NCBI RefSeq assembly: GCF_013391635.1 | Contig: NZ_JACAWU010000001.1 | Coordinates: 806,001-870,000 of the forward strand | Direction: 5' to 3' | DNA length: 64,000 nucleotides | DNA from: Natronomonas gomsonensis | Lineage (GTDB): Archaea; Halobacteriota; Halobacteria; Halobacteriales; Haloarculaceae | Shown here: positions 50,563-58,195 of the stretch, in pieces | Layout: each line of letters opens with the position of its first letter | Numbering within the stretch: the stretch's first letter is position 1 | Translations under genes and position numbers: made by a program | Notes under the pieces: generated by a model | The model's input: the letters and a program-made list of their open reading frames with translations, nothing else | Databases searched by the model: none | What the model was told of the DNA's origin: nothing

Positions 50563-51477
50563 TCAGTCGAGGTAGCTCTTCTCTAGGGCTCGAACGAGGT
50601 TCGTCGCGAGTTCGTTCACCGGTACGTCGATACCCTCCTCGTGGGCGATGTCGACGATAGCACCGTTCACGTCGTCTATTTCGGTCTTCCGTTCGGCCCG
50701 GACGTCTTGCAGCATACTGGAGTAGTGGGAGTGTGACTCCTCGCAAGTGGTGACGACCTCTTCCATCGGGTCGTCCATCGGGATGTCGATGCCGCGGCGC
50801 TCGGCGACGGCCTCGGCCTCGGCGACGATTTGCTCCATCAATTTGCGCGTCTCCGGCGTCGCGATGAGTTCGCCGTTCGAGAGGTGTGTCAACGCCGCCA
50901 GTGGCTTGATGGGGAGGCTCATCAGCTGTTTGGCCCAGATGTACGCTCGCGGGTCCTCGACCACCTCGACGGGGAAGCCCCCGTCTTCGAGGGCCTCTCC
51001 GATTCGACGGGCGCCCGCGTCGTTCGTCCCGCCGAACGTCGAGGGGCCACTTGACGTCACGCGAACGTATCCCGGCTTCTCGGCGACGGCGCCCTGATAC
51101 GTCACGCCCGCGAAGGCGCGGTCCGTTCCGACAACATCGAGCAGTCGGTCGTAGTGTCTGAGACCGTTCTGTAGCGACAGCAGGTCAGTTTCGGGGCCGA
51201 TGCAGGCGGCGTGTTCGGCAAGCGCCGCCTCGGTCTGGTGGGATTTGACGAAGACGATAACGAGGTCGACGGGGCCGACTTCGCTCGCGTCGGTCGTCGC
51301 TGCGACGGCGATGTCGGTCGTCTCGCCGTCCTCGCTTTCGATCGTCAAGCCGTCCTCGTTCAACCGGTCGACGTACGACTGTCGGTAGTGCAGGAGGTGG
51401 ACGTCGTGACCGCTCTCGGTGAGGCGGCCGCCGAACAGACAGCCGAGGGCGCCGGCGCCGATGACCGCGATGTTCAC
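50563..51477 (-). CDS. ketopantoate reductase (ApbA/PanE) family protein
   Basis: A 304-residue NADPH-dependent reductase. The N-terminal Rossmann motif is VNIAVIGAGALGCLFGGRLTESG, the central VIVFVKSHQTEAAL and LQNGLRHYDRLL are typical, and the C-terminal helical domain has catalytic-Lys-like KQLMSLPIKPLAALT. The start is a GTG at 51477, directly before the first strand. True PanE makes pantoate for CoA; in this catabolic setting it may instead reduce another 2-oxo acid. Confidence 0.85.
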   Translation of the reverse strand: MNIAVIGAGALGCLFGGRLTESGHDVHLLHYRQSYVDRLNEDGLTIESEDGETTDIAVAATTDASEVGPVDLVIVFVKSHQTEAALAEHAACIGPETDLLSLQNGLRHYDRLLDVVGTDRAFAGVTYQGAVAEKPGYVRVTSSGPSTFGGTNDAGARRIGEALEDGGFPVEVVEDPRAYIWAKQLMSLPIKPLAALTHLSNGELIATPETRKLMEQIVAEAEAVAERRGIDIPMDDPMEEVVTTCEESHSHYSSMLQDVRAERKTEIDDVNGAIVDIAHEEGIDVPVNELATNLVRALEKSYLD

Positions 51478-51608
51478 GGATATCGACCCCCAGGGACGGT
51501 CGCACGTTGGTTCATACGCGTTCGTCGCGTGCTGTGCATAAATAAGTTGAGCGCCGCGTGCCCGTCGTGAAACGGAACTGACCTGTCCCAGAGGGCTTAA
51601 TACTCGTG

Positions 51609-51620
51609 GCAAATATACAC
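51609..51620 (+). promoter_or_regulatory. TATA box of the DUF6282 gene
   Basis: GCAAATATACAC is centred about 25 bp upstream of the ATG at 51639, which supports that start over the in-frame GTG at 51606. Confidence 0.6.
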
Positions 51621-51638
51621 ATACCCCGAGGACAACAG

Positions 51639-52535
51639 ATGGTAACTCAGCACCCCGTCGCCGGCGCGTGGGACACACACGTCCACGCAGGACCGGACGT
51701 AACCGACAGAAAGCACGACATCGTGGAACTCGCCCGACGCGCCGCCGATGCCGGCATGGGTGGGTTAGTTCTCAAGAACCACCATGCCCCGACGACGATG
51801 GCCGCGACGCTCGTCGAGCAGGCCTGTGACTCCGATATCCGACTCGCTTCGACGGTCGTCCTGAACCGCTCGGTCGGGGGCATCAACATCGACGCCGTCG
51901 TCGCCGCCGCGAAGATGGGTGCCAGTCGCGTCGAACTCCCGACGATGACCGCCAAACGGAACATGCTCGAACAGGGCGAACCGAAAACCATCGACCTGCT
52001 GAACGGGAACGACGAACTGAAAGACGGCGTCTGGTCGGTGCTTACCGAGACGATAAACGACGGGATGGTCGTCGGGACGGGTCACATCGGCGTCGAGGAA
52101 GTCGAGGCCGTCGTCGACGCAGTCACGGAGGTCGACGGCGAGGTCATCGTGACGCATCCGGAGTTCCACGCCGCCCGCGACGGCGTCGGCCTCACGCCCG
52201 AACGGCAGGCGCGACTGGCCCGCGATGGGGTGTACTTCGAACGCTGCTCCATCGTGACCGACGAGACCGTCCGCGAGTTGTTCCTCCCTGATGCCCCCGA
52301 GGCGGCCCACGAGGCATTCGCCGACGGCGCGATGTTCGAAGGAATCGTCGCCGGCATCGAAGCGACCGGCCCCGAACACAACTTGCTGTCGACGGACTAC
52401 GGCCAACCCGGTCGGATGTCGCCGCCGGACGCGCTGGCGGCGTTCCACGCCGACCTCGAATCCGCCGGCATCCCGCGTGCCGACATCGAGCAGATGGCGC
52501 GGGACAACCCCGAAACCATCTTCGGAGGTGCCTGA
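51639..52535 (+). CDS. DUF6282-type amidohydrolase-like protein
   Basis: A 298-residue protein with a metal-dependent hydrolase layout: DTHVHAGPD near residue 13 (HxH), KNHHAPT, GTGHIGVEEV, VTHPEF and STDYGQPG near the end, the usual positions of barrel metal ligands. I recognise it as DUF6282-like; no member function is known to me. It may open a lactone or hydrolyse an amide in this pathway. The LLM gene follows 2 bp after its stop with a Shine-Dalgarno inside the 3' end, so the two are coupled. Confidence 0.8.
   Translation: MVTQHPVAGAWDTHVHAGPDVTDRKHDIVELARRAADAGMGGLVLKNHHAPTTMAATLVEQACDSDIRLASTVVLNRSVGGINIDAVVAAAKMGASRVELPTMTAKRNMLEQGEPKTIDLLNGNDELKDGVWSVLTETINDGMVVGTGHIGVEEVEAVVDAVTEVDGEVIVTHPEFHAARDGVGLTPERQARLARDGVYFERCSIVTDETVRELFLPDAPEAAHEAFADGAMFEGIVAGIEATGPEHNLLSTDYGQPGRMSPPDALAAFHADLESAGIPRADIEQMARDNPETIFGGA
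52524..52530 (+). promoter_or_regulatory. Shine-Dalgarno site for the LLM gene
   Basis: GGAGGTG lies 7 bases before the GTG at 52538, inside the last codons of the DUF6282 gene. It supports the GTG start and translational coupling. Confidence 0.6.
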
Positions 52536-52537
52536 CC

Positions 52538-53536
52538 GTGGACGTCAGCCTGATGGGGCTGACCCAACATCCGGGTGACCGCGACCCCGAGCGGTGTCTC
52601 GCGGAGTTGCTCGAACAGGCTCGAATCGCCGACGGAAACAGCTTCGAGGGGCTGTTCGTCGGCGAACACCACTTCACCGACGACATCTACTTCGACAACT
52701 TCCAGACGCTGGCCCGCCTCGCTGCGGAGTTCGACGGCGACGTCCGCGTCGGGACGAGCGTCTGTCTGTTGCCGCTGCACAACCCCGCGTTGGTCGCCGA
52801 GCGCGTCGCCACGCTCGACGTGATCTCGGGCGGCAACGTCGTCTTCGGTGCCGCCGCAGGCTACCGCGACGCCGAGTTCGACACCGTCGGCGTCGACAAG
52901 GCCGAACGCGCTGGCCGCGTCACCGAAGGCGTCGAGATCCTCCGGGCGCTGTGGTCCGAAGACGACGTCTCCTACGACGGCGAGCACTACGCCTTCGAGG
53001 ACGTGACGCTCCGTCCCCGGCCGGTACAGGAGTCGGGGCCGCCGATATGGCTCGGCGGGTCGGCACCCTCGGCCGTCCGACGCGCCGCCGCCCTCGGCGA
53101 CGCGTGGCTCATCGACCCCGTCTCGCCCGTCTCGAAACTGAAGAAGGCCGTCGGGCTCTACGAGCGCGAACTCACCGAGGAGCCGTCCTGTCGGCCGATT
53201 CGACGCGACGTGTACGTCGCCGAGACGACCGAAAAAGCCATCGACACCGCCGCGCCGTACATCCTCGACAAGTTCGACTCGCTGTCGGAGTGGGGCGTCA
53301 TCGACGACGACGGCGAGGATTTGAGCAGACGGGAGCGCTTCGACCGGGTCAGCGAGGGCCGCTATCTCATCGGCACGCCCGACGAGGTGGTCGCCGAACT
53401 GGAGGAACTCAACGAGACGCTCGGCGTCGACCACCTCGTCGCCCGCGTCCAGTGGCCCGGAATGGACCACGAACGCGCCGTCGACGCAATCGAACTGCTC
53501 GGAGAGGAGGTAATCCCGCGCGTCGCCGACCTGTGA
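52538..53536 (+). CDS. LLM-class flavin-dependent oxidoreductase
   Basis: A 332-residue luciferase-like TIM-barrel flavoprotein (FMN or F420). Typical segments are FEGLFVGEHHF, GTSVCLLPLHNPALVAERVA, GAAAGYRDAEFD, PPIWLGGSAPSAVRRAAALGD and a C-terminal GTPDEVVAELEE. FMN-type members are monooxygenases that need a separate flavin reductase; one is encoded at 56257. F420-type members are dehydrogenases or reductases, also possible in haloarchaea. A GTG start with strong Shine-Dalgarno is used. Confidence 0.88.
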   Translation: MDVSLMGLTQHPGDRDPERCLAELLEQARIADGNSFEGLFVGEHHFTDDIYFDNFQTLARLAAEFDGDVRVGTSVCLLPLHNPALVAERVATLDVISGGNVVFGAAAGYRDAEFDTVGVDKAERAGRVTEGVEILRALWSEDDVSYDGEHYAFEDVTLRPRPVQESGPPIWLGGSAPSAVRRAAALGDAWLIDPVSPVSKLKKAVGLYERELTEEPSCRPIRRDVYVAETTEKAIDTAAPYILDKFDSLSEWGVIDDDGEDLSRRERFDRVSEGRYLIGTPDEVVAELEELNETLGVDHLVARVQWPGMDHERAVDAIELLGEEVIPRVADL

Positions 53537-53546
53537 TTCGGGACAA

Positions 53547-53555
53547 GGTATAAGG
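53547..53555 (+). promoter_or_regulatory. TATA box of the CitE-like gene
   Basis: GGTATAAGG is centred 27 bp upstream of the ATG at 53578, so this gene can be transcribed separately from the DUF6282-LLM pair. Confidence 0.6.
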
Positions 53556-53577
53556 ACTCCTCCGACGAGTTCGATAC

Positions 53578-54528
53578 ATGGAACCCGCTCGCTCAGTGCT
53601 GTTCATCCCCGGGAATCGTGAGGGTTGGGTCGAGAGCGCCCACGAGAACGACGCCGACGTCATCATCCTCGATTTGGAGGACTCGGTCCCGCCCGAAGAG
53701 AAGGAGGCCGCCCGCGACATCGTCGCCGAACACCTCCCGAAACTCCACGCCGAGGGCCAACGCGTCCACGTCCGCGTCAACGCCCACCCCAACGCAAGCG
53801 AGGGCTTCGCCGAACACGATTTCGAGGCCATCGCCTGTGAGGAACTGGAGGCGATAACCGTCCCGAAGGTCAGAGAGCCGAACGACATCGAACGGCTCGA
53901 CACCGTGTTGACCCACATCGAGCGCCGGGAGGGGCTGGAGGTCGGCGGCATCGAGTTGACCGTCAGCGTCGAAACCGCCCAAGCGATGCGGCAGGTGTAC
54001 GAACTCTGTACGGCCGCCGACCGCGTCGGCACCATCGGCTGTGGCGCCGTGAAAGGCACCGACACGAACCGCGCGCTCGGCTTCGAGTGGACCGGCCCCG
54101 GACGGGAGGGACTGGAGACGCTGCACCTCCGCGAACAGGCGCTGATGGACGCCCGCGCCGCCGAAATCGAGTTCCCGCTCGCCGGCACGTACGTCGACGT
54201 CGGCGACATCGAGGGGCTCCGGAAGGACATGCAGTTCTCCCGGGAGATGGGCTACACCGGTTACCTCGTCATCCATCCCTCCCACGTCGAACACGCCAAC
54301 GAAATCTTCCTGCCCGACGCCGACACCGTCGAGTACTGGGTCGGCGCGATGGAGGCGCTACTGGAGGCGGAAAACGAGGGCAAAAGCGCCGTCCGTTACG
54401 AGGGCGACATGATAGACATCGCCAACATCGAGACCGCCCGCCGCTACATCGAGTACGCTGAGGCGTTCGCCGACGATCTCGATGTCGACTTCGCTGGCGT
54501 CGACTTCTCGGAACTACGCCCCGAATAA
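53578..54528 (+). CDS. HpcH/HpaI aldolase/CitE-like lyase
   Basis: A 316-residue TIM-barrel lyase of the CitE family, which includes citrate lyase beta subunit, malyl-CoA/citramalyl-CoA lyases and thioesterases. The N-terminal PGNREGWVESAHENDADV and DLEDSVPPEEKEAAR (Glu34, Asp35) plus RVNAH match. No citrate lyase alpha or acyl-carrier genes are present, so cleavage of a CoA thioester such as malyl-, citramalyl- or another 3-hydroxyacyl-CoA is more likely. It fits downstream of CoA-transferase and MaoC hydratase steps encoded elsewhere in the window. Confidence 0.88.
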   Translation: MEPARSVLFIPGNREGWVESAHENDADVIILDLEDSVPPEEKEAARDIVAEHLPKLHAEGQRVHVRVNAHPNASEGFAEHDFEAIACEELEAITVPKVREPNDIERLDTVLTHIERREGLEVGGIELTVSVETAQAMRQVYELCTAADRVGTIGCGAVKGTDTNRALGFEWTGPGREGLETLHLREQALMDARAAEIEFPLAGTYVDVGDIEGLRKDMQFSREMGYTGYLVIHPSHVEHANEIFLPDADTVEYWVGAMEALLEAENEGKSAVRYEGDMIDIANIETARRYIEYAEAFADDLDVDFAGVDFSELRPE

Positions 54529-54549
54529 GACGACAAAAAACACCCGACC

Positions 54550-55323
54550 ATGACAGACCACTTCGCAGACTCGACGACTGCCCACGACCAGAAGCGACGG
54601 TCGCTGAGCCCGTATCTCAAGTTCGTCCGGAACCTCGACCCCGAGACGAGCCTCGAGACGCGCATCGAACACATCGCCTACGACGCCTTCGAGGACGGCA
54701 TCGACTGGCTCGTCGACGCCCTGGGAGACGCCGACGTCTCCACCGGCGTCTCCGTGCCGGCGATACACCTCGAAGACGAGGCCGTCCGTGACGGCGTCGG
54801 TCGACTCCTCGAGTCGGGCGCCGAGGCCGTCGTCCACGGCTACCGACACACCTCCTACATGGAGACGCCCTACGAGACGGTCGACGAGGAACTGACGGCC
54901 ATCATCGAGTGCTTCGAGGCGGACCTCGGCGCCCGGCCGACCGGCTTTCACATCCCGTTCATGCGATGCAGTTCCGGGACCGTCCAAGCCGCCGAAGAAC
55001 ACGGCATCGAGTGGATAGTCGGCGCCGAACCGTCCGGCGTCGACACCTCGATTACGTTCCTCCAGCCCGAATCGCCCTACGATCTCCAGTTGTTCGAGCG
55101 GGGCCACGACGGGCCGGCGGTCACTGACCGGATGGCGGAGGCGGCCGATGACGCGGCGTTGCTGCTGTGTCACCCGAACATCCACGCCGTCCACGACGCA
55201 CGCGAGTCGCTCGCGTCGTTCCTCGAAGCGGAGTCGTTCGCCAACCCGAGCGCCGTCGCGGCCGGTGATACTGACCGACCGGGGCTGCTCCTCGATTTGT
55301 TCCCGCCGTTTCAGGTGCGATGA
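54550..55323 (+). CDS. polysaccharide deacetylase (NodB) family protein
   Basis: A 257-residue NodB-homology protein without signal peptide. The metal-binding His pair is His96 and His100 in VVHGYRHTSY; GFHIPFM and SAVAAGDTD-like downstream parts complete the fold. Cytoplasmic NodB-fold enzymes can be amidohydrolases such as PuuE allantoinase, so an amide- or imide-hydrolysing role in a nitrogen-compound pathway is as likely as glycan deacetylation. Its stop overlaps the ATG of the DJ-1 gene (ATGA). Confidence 0.8.
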   Translation: MTDHFADSTTAHDQKRRSLSPYLKFVRNLDPETSLETRIEHIAYDAFEDGIDWLVDALGDADVSTGVSVPAIHLEDEAVRDGVGRLLESGAEAVVHGYRHTSYMETPYETVDEELTAIIECFEADLGARPTGFHIPFMRCSSGTVQAAEEHGIEWIVGAEPSGVDTSITFLQPESPYDLQLFERGHDGPAVTDRMAEAADDAALLLCHPNIHAVHDARESLASFLEAESFANPSAVAAGDTDRPGLLLDLFPPFQVR

Positions 55324-55904
55324 CGGTGCGAATCGCGTTCGTCGTCTACGACGGCCTCACGGCGCTCGACTTCGTCGGTGCCTACGACCCCATCACGCGG
55401 GTCGGGACGATGGGCTTTCGGGAGGACATCGAGTGGGAGGTCTGTGGCCTCTCGCCGACGGTGACGGCGACGGGTGGGCTCACCTTCGAGACGACTGTGA
55501 CCGACGAACCGCTCGACGGCTACGACGCCGTCGTCGTCCCCGGCGGCATCGGCACGGCGCTCCCCGACGACGGCCACCCGGTCGTGTCGTGGCTCCGAAC
55601 CGCCGCAGACTGCCGGTACAAACTCTCGGTGTGTACGGGCTCGCTGCTGTTGGCTGCCGCTGGCCTCCTCGACGGTCGTCGGGCAACGACTCACCCGAGC
55701 GCCTACGAGGCGCTCGCCGAACGCGCTGCGGTAACCGAACGGCGCGTCGTCCGCGACGGCGACGTGATAACCGGCGGCGGCGTGAGTTCGGCGCTCGACG
55801 TGGGACTGTACTTCGCGGAACTGCTCACCGACGCCGGCACGCGTGACCACATCGCCGAGCAGATGGACTACCCACACTACCGCGACGACACCGGCGTCTC
55901 GTAG
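55320..55904 (+). CDS. DJ-1/PfpI-family protein
   Basis: A 194-residue class I glutamine-amidotransferase-like protein. The nucleophile-elbow Cys105 is in LSVCTGSLLLAAAGLL, followed by GRRATTHPSAYEAL. This subgroup includes isonitrile hydratase and the N-terminal domain of AraC-type regulators; here no DNA-binding domain is attached. It is translationally coupled to the NodB-type gene by a 4-bp overlap. Confidence 0.85.
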   Translation: MTVRIAFVVYDGLTALDFVGAYDPITRVGTMGFREDIEWEVCGLSPTVTATGGLTFETTVTDEPLDGYDAVVVPGGIGTALPDDGHPVVSWLRTAADCRYKLSVCTGSLLLAAAGLLDGRRATTHPSAYEALAERAAVTERRVVRDGDVITGGGVSSALDVGLYFAELLTDAGTRDHIAEQMDYPHYRDDTGVS

Positions 55905-55910
55905 GCACGA

Positions 55911-56150
55911 CTACGCTCCGTCGATGAACCGCCGGGTGACGTACCGCTGGAGGTACATGCCGGCAGCGCCGGTTACGAGCAACACCGCGCTGACGAGATA
56001 CGCCGTCGAAACCGACCCCAGCCCTCGCTCGACGAGTCGCTCCGGGAAGACGAATCCGTAGAGGCCGGCCATGAGCAGGAAGCCGGCGACGAAGCCGGCG
56101 AGGATGACCGCCACCCGGGCGCCGCGACGGAGCGTTTCGGAACTGACCAT
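55911..56150 (-). CDS. small two-helix membrane protein
   Basis: A 79-residue protein with two hydrophobic helices (residues about 12-34 and 46-66), a basic tail (QRYVTRRF) and no recognised domain. Codon use and the clean helix pair suggest a real gene. It is convergent with the DJ-1 gene and divergent from the flavin reductase. Confidence 0.6.
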   Translation of the reverse strand: MVSSETLRRGARVAVILAGFVAGFLLMAGLYGFVFPERLVERGLGSVSTAYLVSAVLLVTGAAGMYLQRYVTRRFIDGA

Positions 56151-56220
56151 ACGACGTTACTGGTCGCCGACCCGGTTAATTATACCGCTCGAACAGTTCC
56201 GTAACTATCCTCGTTATCAA

Positions 56221-56230
56221 CATATTTATG
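56221..56230 (+). promoter_or_regulatory. TATA box of the flavin reductase gene
   Basis: CATATTTATG is centred about 31 bp upstream of the ATG at 56257, predicting a leaderless transcript. Confidence 0.6.
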
Positions 56231-56256
56231 TGTTCGTGCGGGATGCATCGGTAGTA

Positions 56257-56850
56257 ATGCAGGAGTTTCCAGTCCGCGACATCGACACGCGAGTGAGCAG
56301 CCGTATCGTCAAATCCGCCGTCACGCCCCGCCCAATCGGCTGGATTTCCACGACGAGCAGCGACGGCGTCGACAACCTCGCGCCGTTCAGTTGCTACAAC
56401 TACATCAGTTCCGACTACCCGACCGTGATGTTCAGTTCGAAGGTACACGAGGACGGCGAACAGAAGGACACGGCCCGAAACGTCGCCGTCAACGGCGAGT
56501 TCGTCGTCAACGTGGTGACCGAGGACCTCGCCGAGCGCATGGACCGGACGTCGGCGGAGTTGCCGCCGGAGGAAAGCGAGTTCGACTTCGCGGAACTCGA
56601 CCGCGCGGAGTCGACCCACGTCACGCCCCCGCGGGTCGCCGACGCCCTCATCAGCATGGAGTGTACGGCCATCGAGTCGCTGGACATCCACGACCGCGGG
56701 GTGTTCTTCGGCGAAGTCGAGACGTTCCACATCGCCGACGAGGTGCTCGAAGACGGCAAAGTCGAGATGGACCACCTCGACACCGTCGGCCGCCTCGGCG
56801 GCCCCTACTACACCAGCGTCAACCGGATGGAGATGACCCGGGAGTTCTGA
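56257..56850 (+). CDS. flavin reductase-like protein (DIM6/NTAB family)
   Basis: A 197-residue split-barrel flavoprotein with the family opening SAVTPRPIGWISTTSSDGVDNLAPFS and NGEFVVNVV. It probably reduces FMN with NAD(P)H, feeding a two-component monooxygenase; the LLM protein at 52538 is the obvious local partner. The start is the ATG at 56257 on a leaderless transcript; open sequence further upstream is not conserved-looking. Confidence 0.85.
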   Translation: MQEFPVRDIDTRVSSRIVKSAVTPRPIGWISTTSSDGVDNLAPFSCYNYISSDYPTVMFSSKVHEDGEQKDTARNVAVNGEFVVNVVTEDLAERMDRTSAELPPEESEFDFAELDRAESTHVTPPRVADALISMECTAIESLDIHDRGVFFGEVETFHIADEVLEDGKVEMDHLDTVGRLGGPYYTSVNRMEMTREF

Positions 56851-56853
56851 CGT

Positions 56854-57633
56854 CTATCGCCCCTCGAAAGACGGGTCGCGGGATTCGAGAAACGCCGCCA
56901 TGGCTTCCGTCTGGTCGTAGGTGTCGAAACACGCGGCGATGGTTTCGAGGCTGGTGTCGACCCCCGACTCGACGCCGTTGGAGCGCAATCCACGGAACAC
57001 CCGCGTCTGCATCTGGACGACGAGCGGGCTCTTTTCGGCGAGACGACCCACAAGGGCGTCGATTCGCGCCTCGTACTCCCCGGGCGCGACGGCGTCGTTG
57101 ACCAGTCCGATGTCTTCGGCCTCGGTTCCCGATATCACCTCGCCGGTGTAGACGAGTTCCTTCGCCTTCTGGAGGCCGACGAGTCGAACGAGGAGGCCGC
57201 CCTGAATCCCGGTGACGAGGCCGATGTCGATTTCCGGTAGTCCAAGACTCGCCTCCTCGGTTGCCAGTCGGAAGTCACACGACATCGCCAACTCCAGTCC
57301 GGCGCCGAGGGCGTACTCGCCACAGCAACACACCGTGACGGCGTCGAGGTTCCGCACGGCGTCCATCATCCCGTGGAGGTCCGTCATGACTCGCCGGGCC
57401 TCGGTCGTCGAGAGGTCCTTCACCTCGTCGAGCGGGATGCCGGCGGTCAGTCCTCCCTCGCCGCCGTCGTCCGTGCCCCGAATCACCAGCACCGACACGT
57501 CTGAGGGAACGTCCTCGACCGTCTCCCGAATCGCCGCGATGGTGTCGGTTCCGAAGAGGTTCAGTTCGCCGCCGTCGATGCGGAGCGTCGCCGCGTGGTC
57601 GTAGTCGTCTCTGCGTGTGAGCGTGACTGCCAT
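56854..57633 (-). CDS. enoyl-CoA hydratase/isomerase family protein
   Basis: A 259-residue crotonase-fold protein, the second in the window. It keeps EYALGAGLELAMSCDFRLAT and GLPEIDIGLVTGIQGGLL, but the first oxyanion-hole segment (VLVIRGTDDGGEGGLTAG) is longer than usual. It is a hydratase, isomerase or ring-opening hydrolase type. It converges on the flavin reductase gene and follows the MaoC gene on the same strand (40 bp). Confidence 0.85.
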   Translation of the reverse strand: MAVTLTRRDDYDHAATLRIDGGELNLFGTDTIAAIRETVEDVPSDVSVLVIRGTDDGGEGGLTAGIPLDEVKDLSTTEARRVMTDLHGMMDAVRNLDAVTVCCCGEYALGAGLELAMSCDFRLATEEASLGLPEIDIGLVTGIQGGLLVRLVGLQKAKELVYTGEVISGTEAEDIGLVNDAVAPGEYEARIDALVGRLAEKSPLVVQMQTRVFRGLRSNGVESGVDTSLETIAACFDTYDQTEAMAAFLESRDPSFEGR

Positions 57634-57673
57634 ACCGCACGAACGACGCCTCGGGAAATGAACCTTCGGGCGG

Positions 57674-58153
57674 TCACTCGGGGTCGAAATCCGGCGAGAA
57701 CGGCACCAGCGAGTGGTGGTCGTTGACCATCACGAGGTCGCCGTCCTGATTCCGCAGTTCCTCGTTGATGGTGATGAGTCCCCGACGCCGCCCCGCCTCG
57801 CGGTCCTTCTCCCGTATTCGCTTGTCGACGACTTCGACCTCCAGGTGGAGCGTATCGCCCGGGTAGGCGGGGTTGACGAATCGCATCCCGTCGCGGCCGT
57901 AGGCCACCGGCGTCTCGTAGTCCCACCCCGGTACGTCGCCCCACAGCGCACTGGAGATGACGATGAGTACCGTGTTCTGGACGAGCAGGTCGTCGAACTC
58001 TGTCGTTTCGACGTGTTCGCGGTCGACGTGCATCCGTTCGCCGGCGCCGTAGCCGACCGCCCGGAAGATGTCCGTCTCGGTTACCGTTCGGCCGCCGTTC
58101 GAGCGGCTCGAGTCTCCGATTTCGAAGTCGTCGAAGTATCGCTTCAGTTCCAT
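57674..58153 (-). CDS. MaoC-family hotdog protein
   Basis: A 159-residue single-hotdog MaoC-like protein. It opens with KRYFDDFEIGDSSRSNGGRTVTETDIF and has GERMHVDREHVETTEF where the hydratase-2 motif lies; the catalytic His is kept in MHVD. It probably hydrates or dehydrates an acyl-CoA. It is upstream of the second enoyl-CoA hydratase gene on the same strand, with the large FAD/Fe-S gene upstream in turn, which suggests a three-gene operon. Confidence 0.82.
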   Translation of the reverse strand: MELKRYFDDFEIGDSSRSNGGRTVTETDIFRAVGYGAGERMHVDREHVETTEFDDLLVQNTVLIVISSALWGDVPGWDYETPVAYGRDGMRFVNPAYPGDTLHLEVEVVDKRIREKDREAGRRRGLITINEELRNQDGDLVMVNDHHSLVPFSPDFDPE

Positions 58154-58195
58154 CGAACAGTACTCGCCGGTTCGGATAATAAACCCAGCGCCGAC

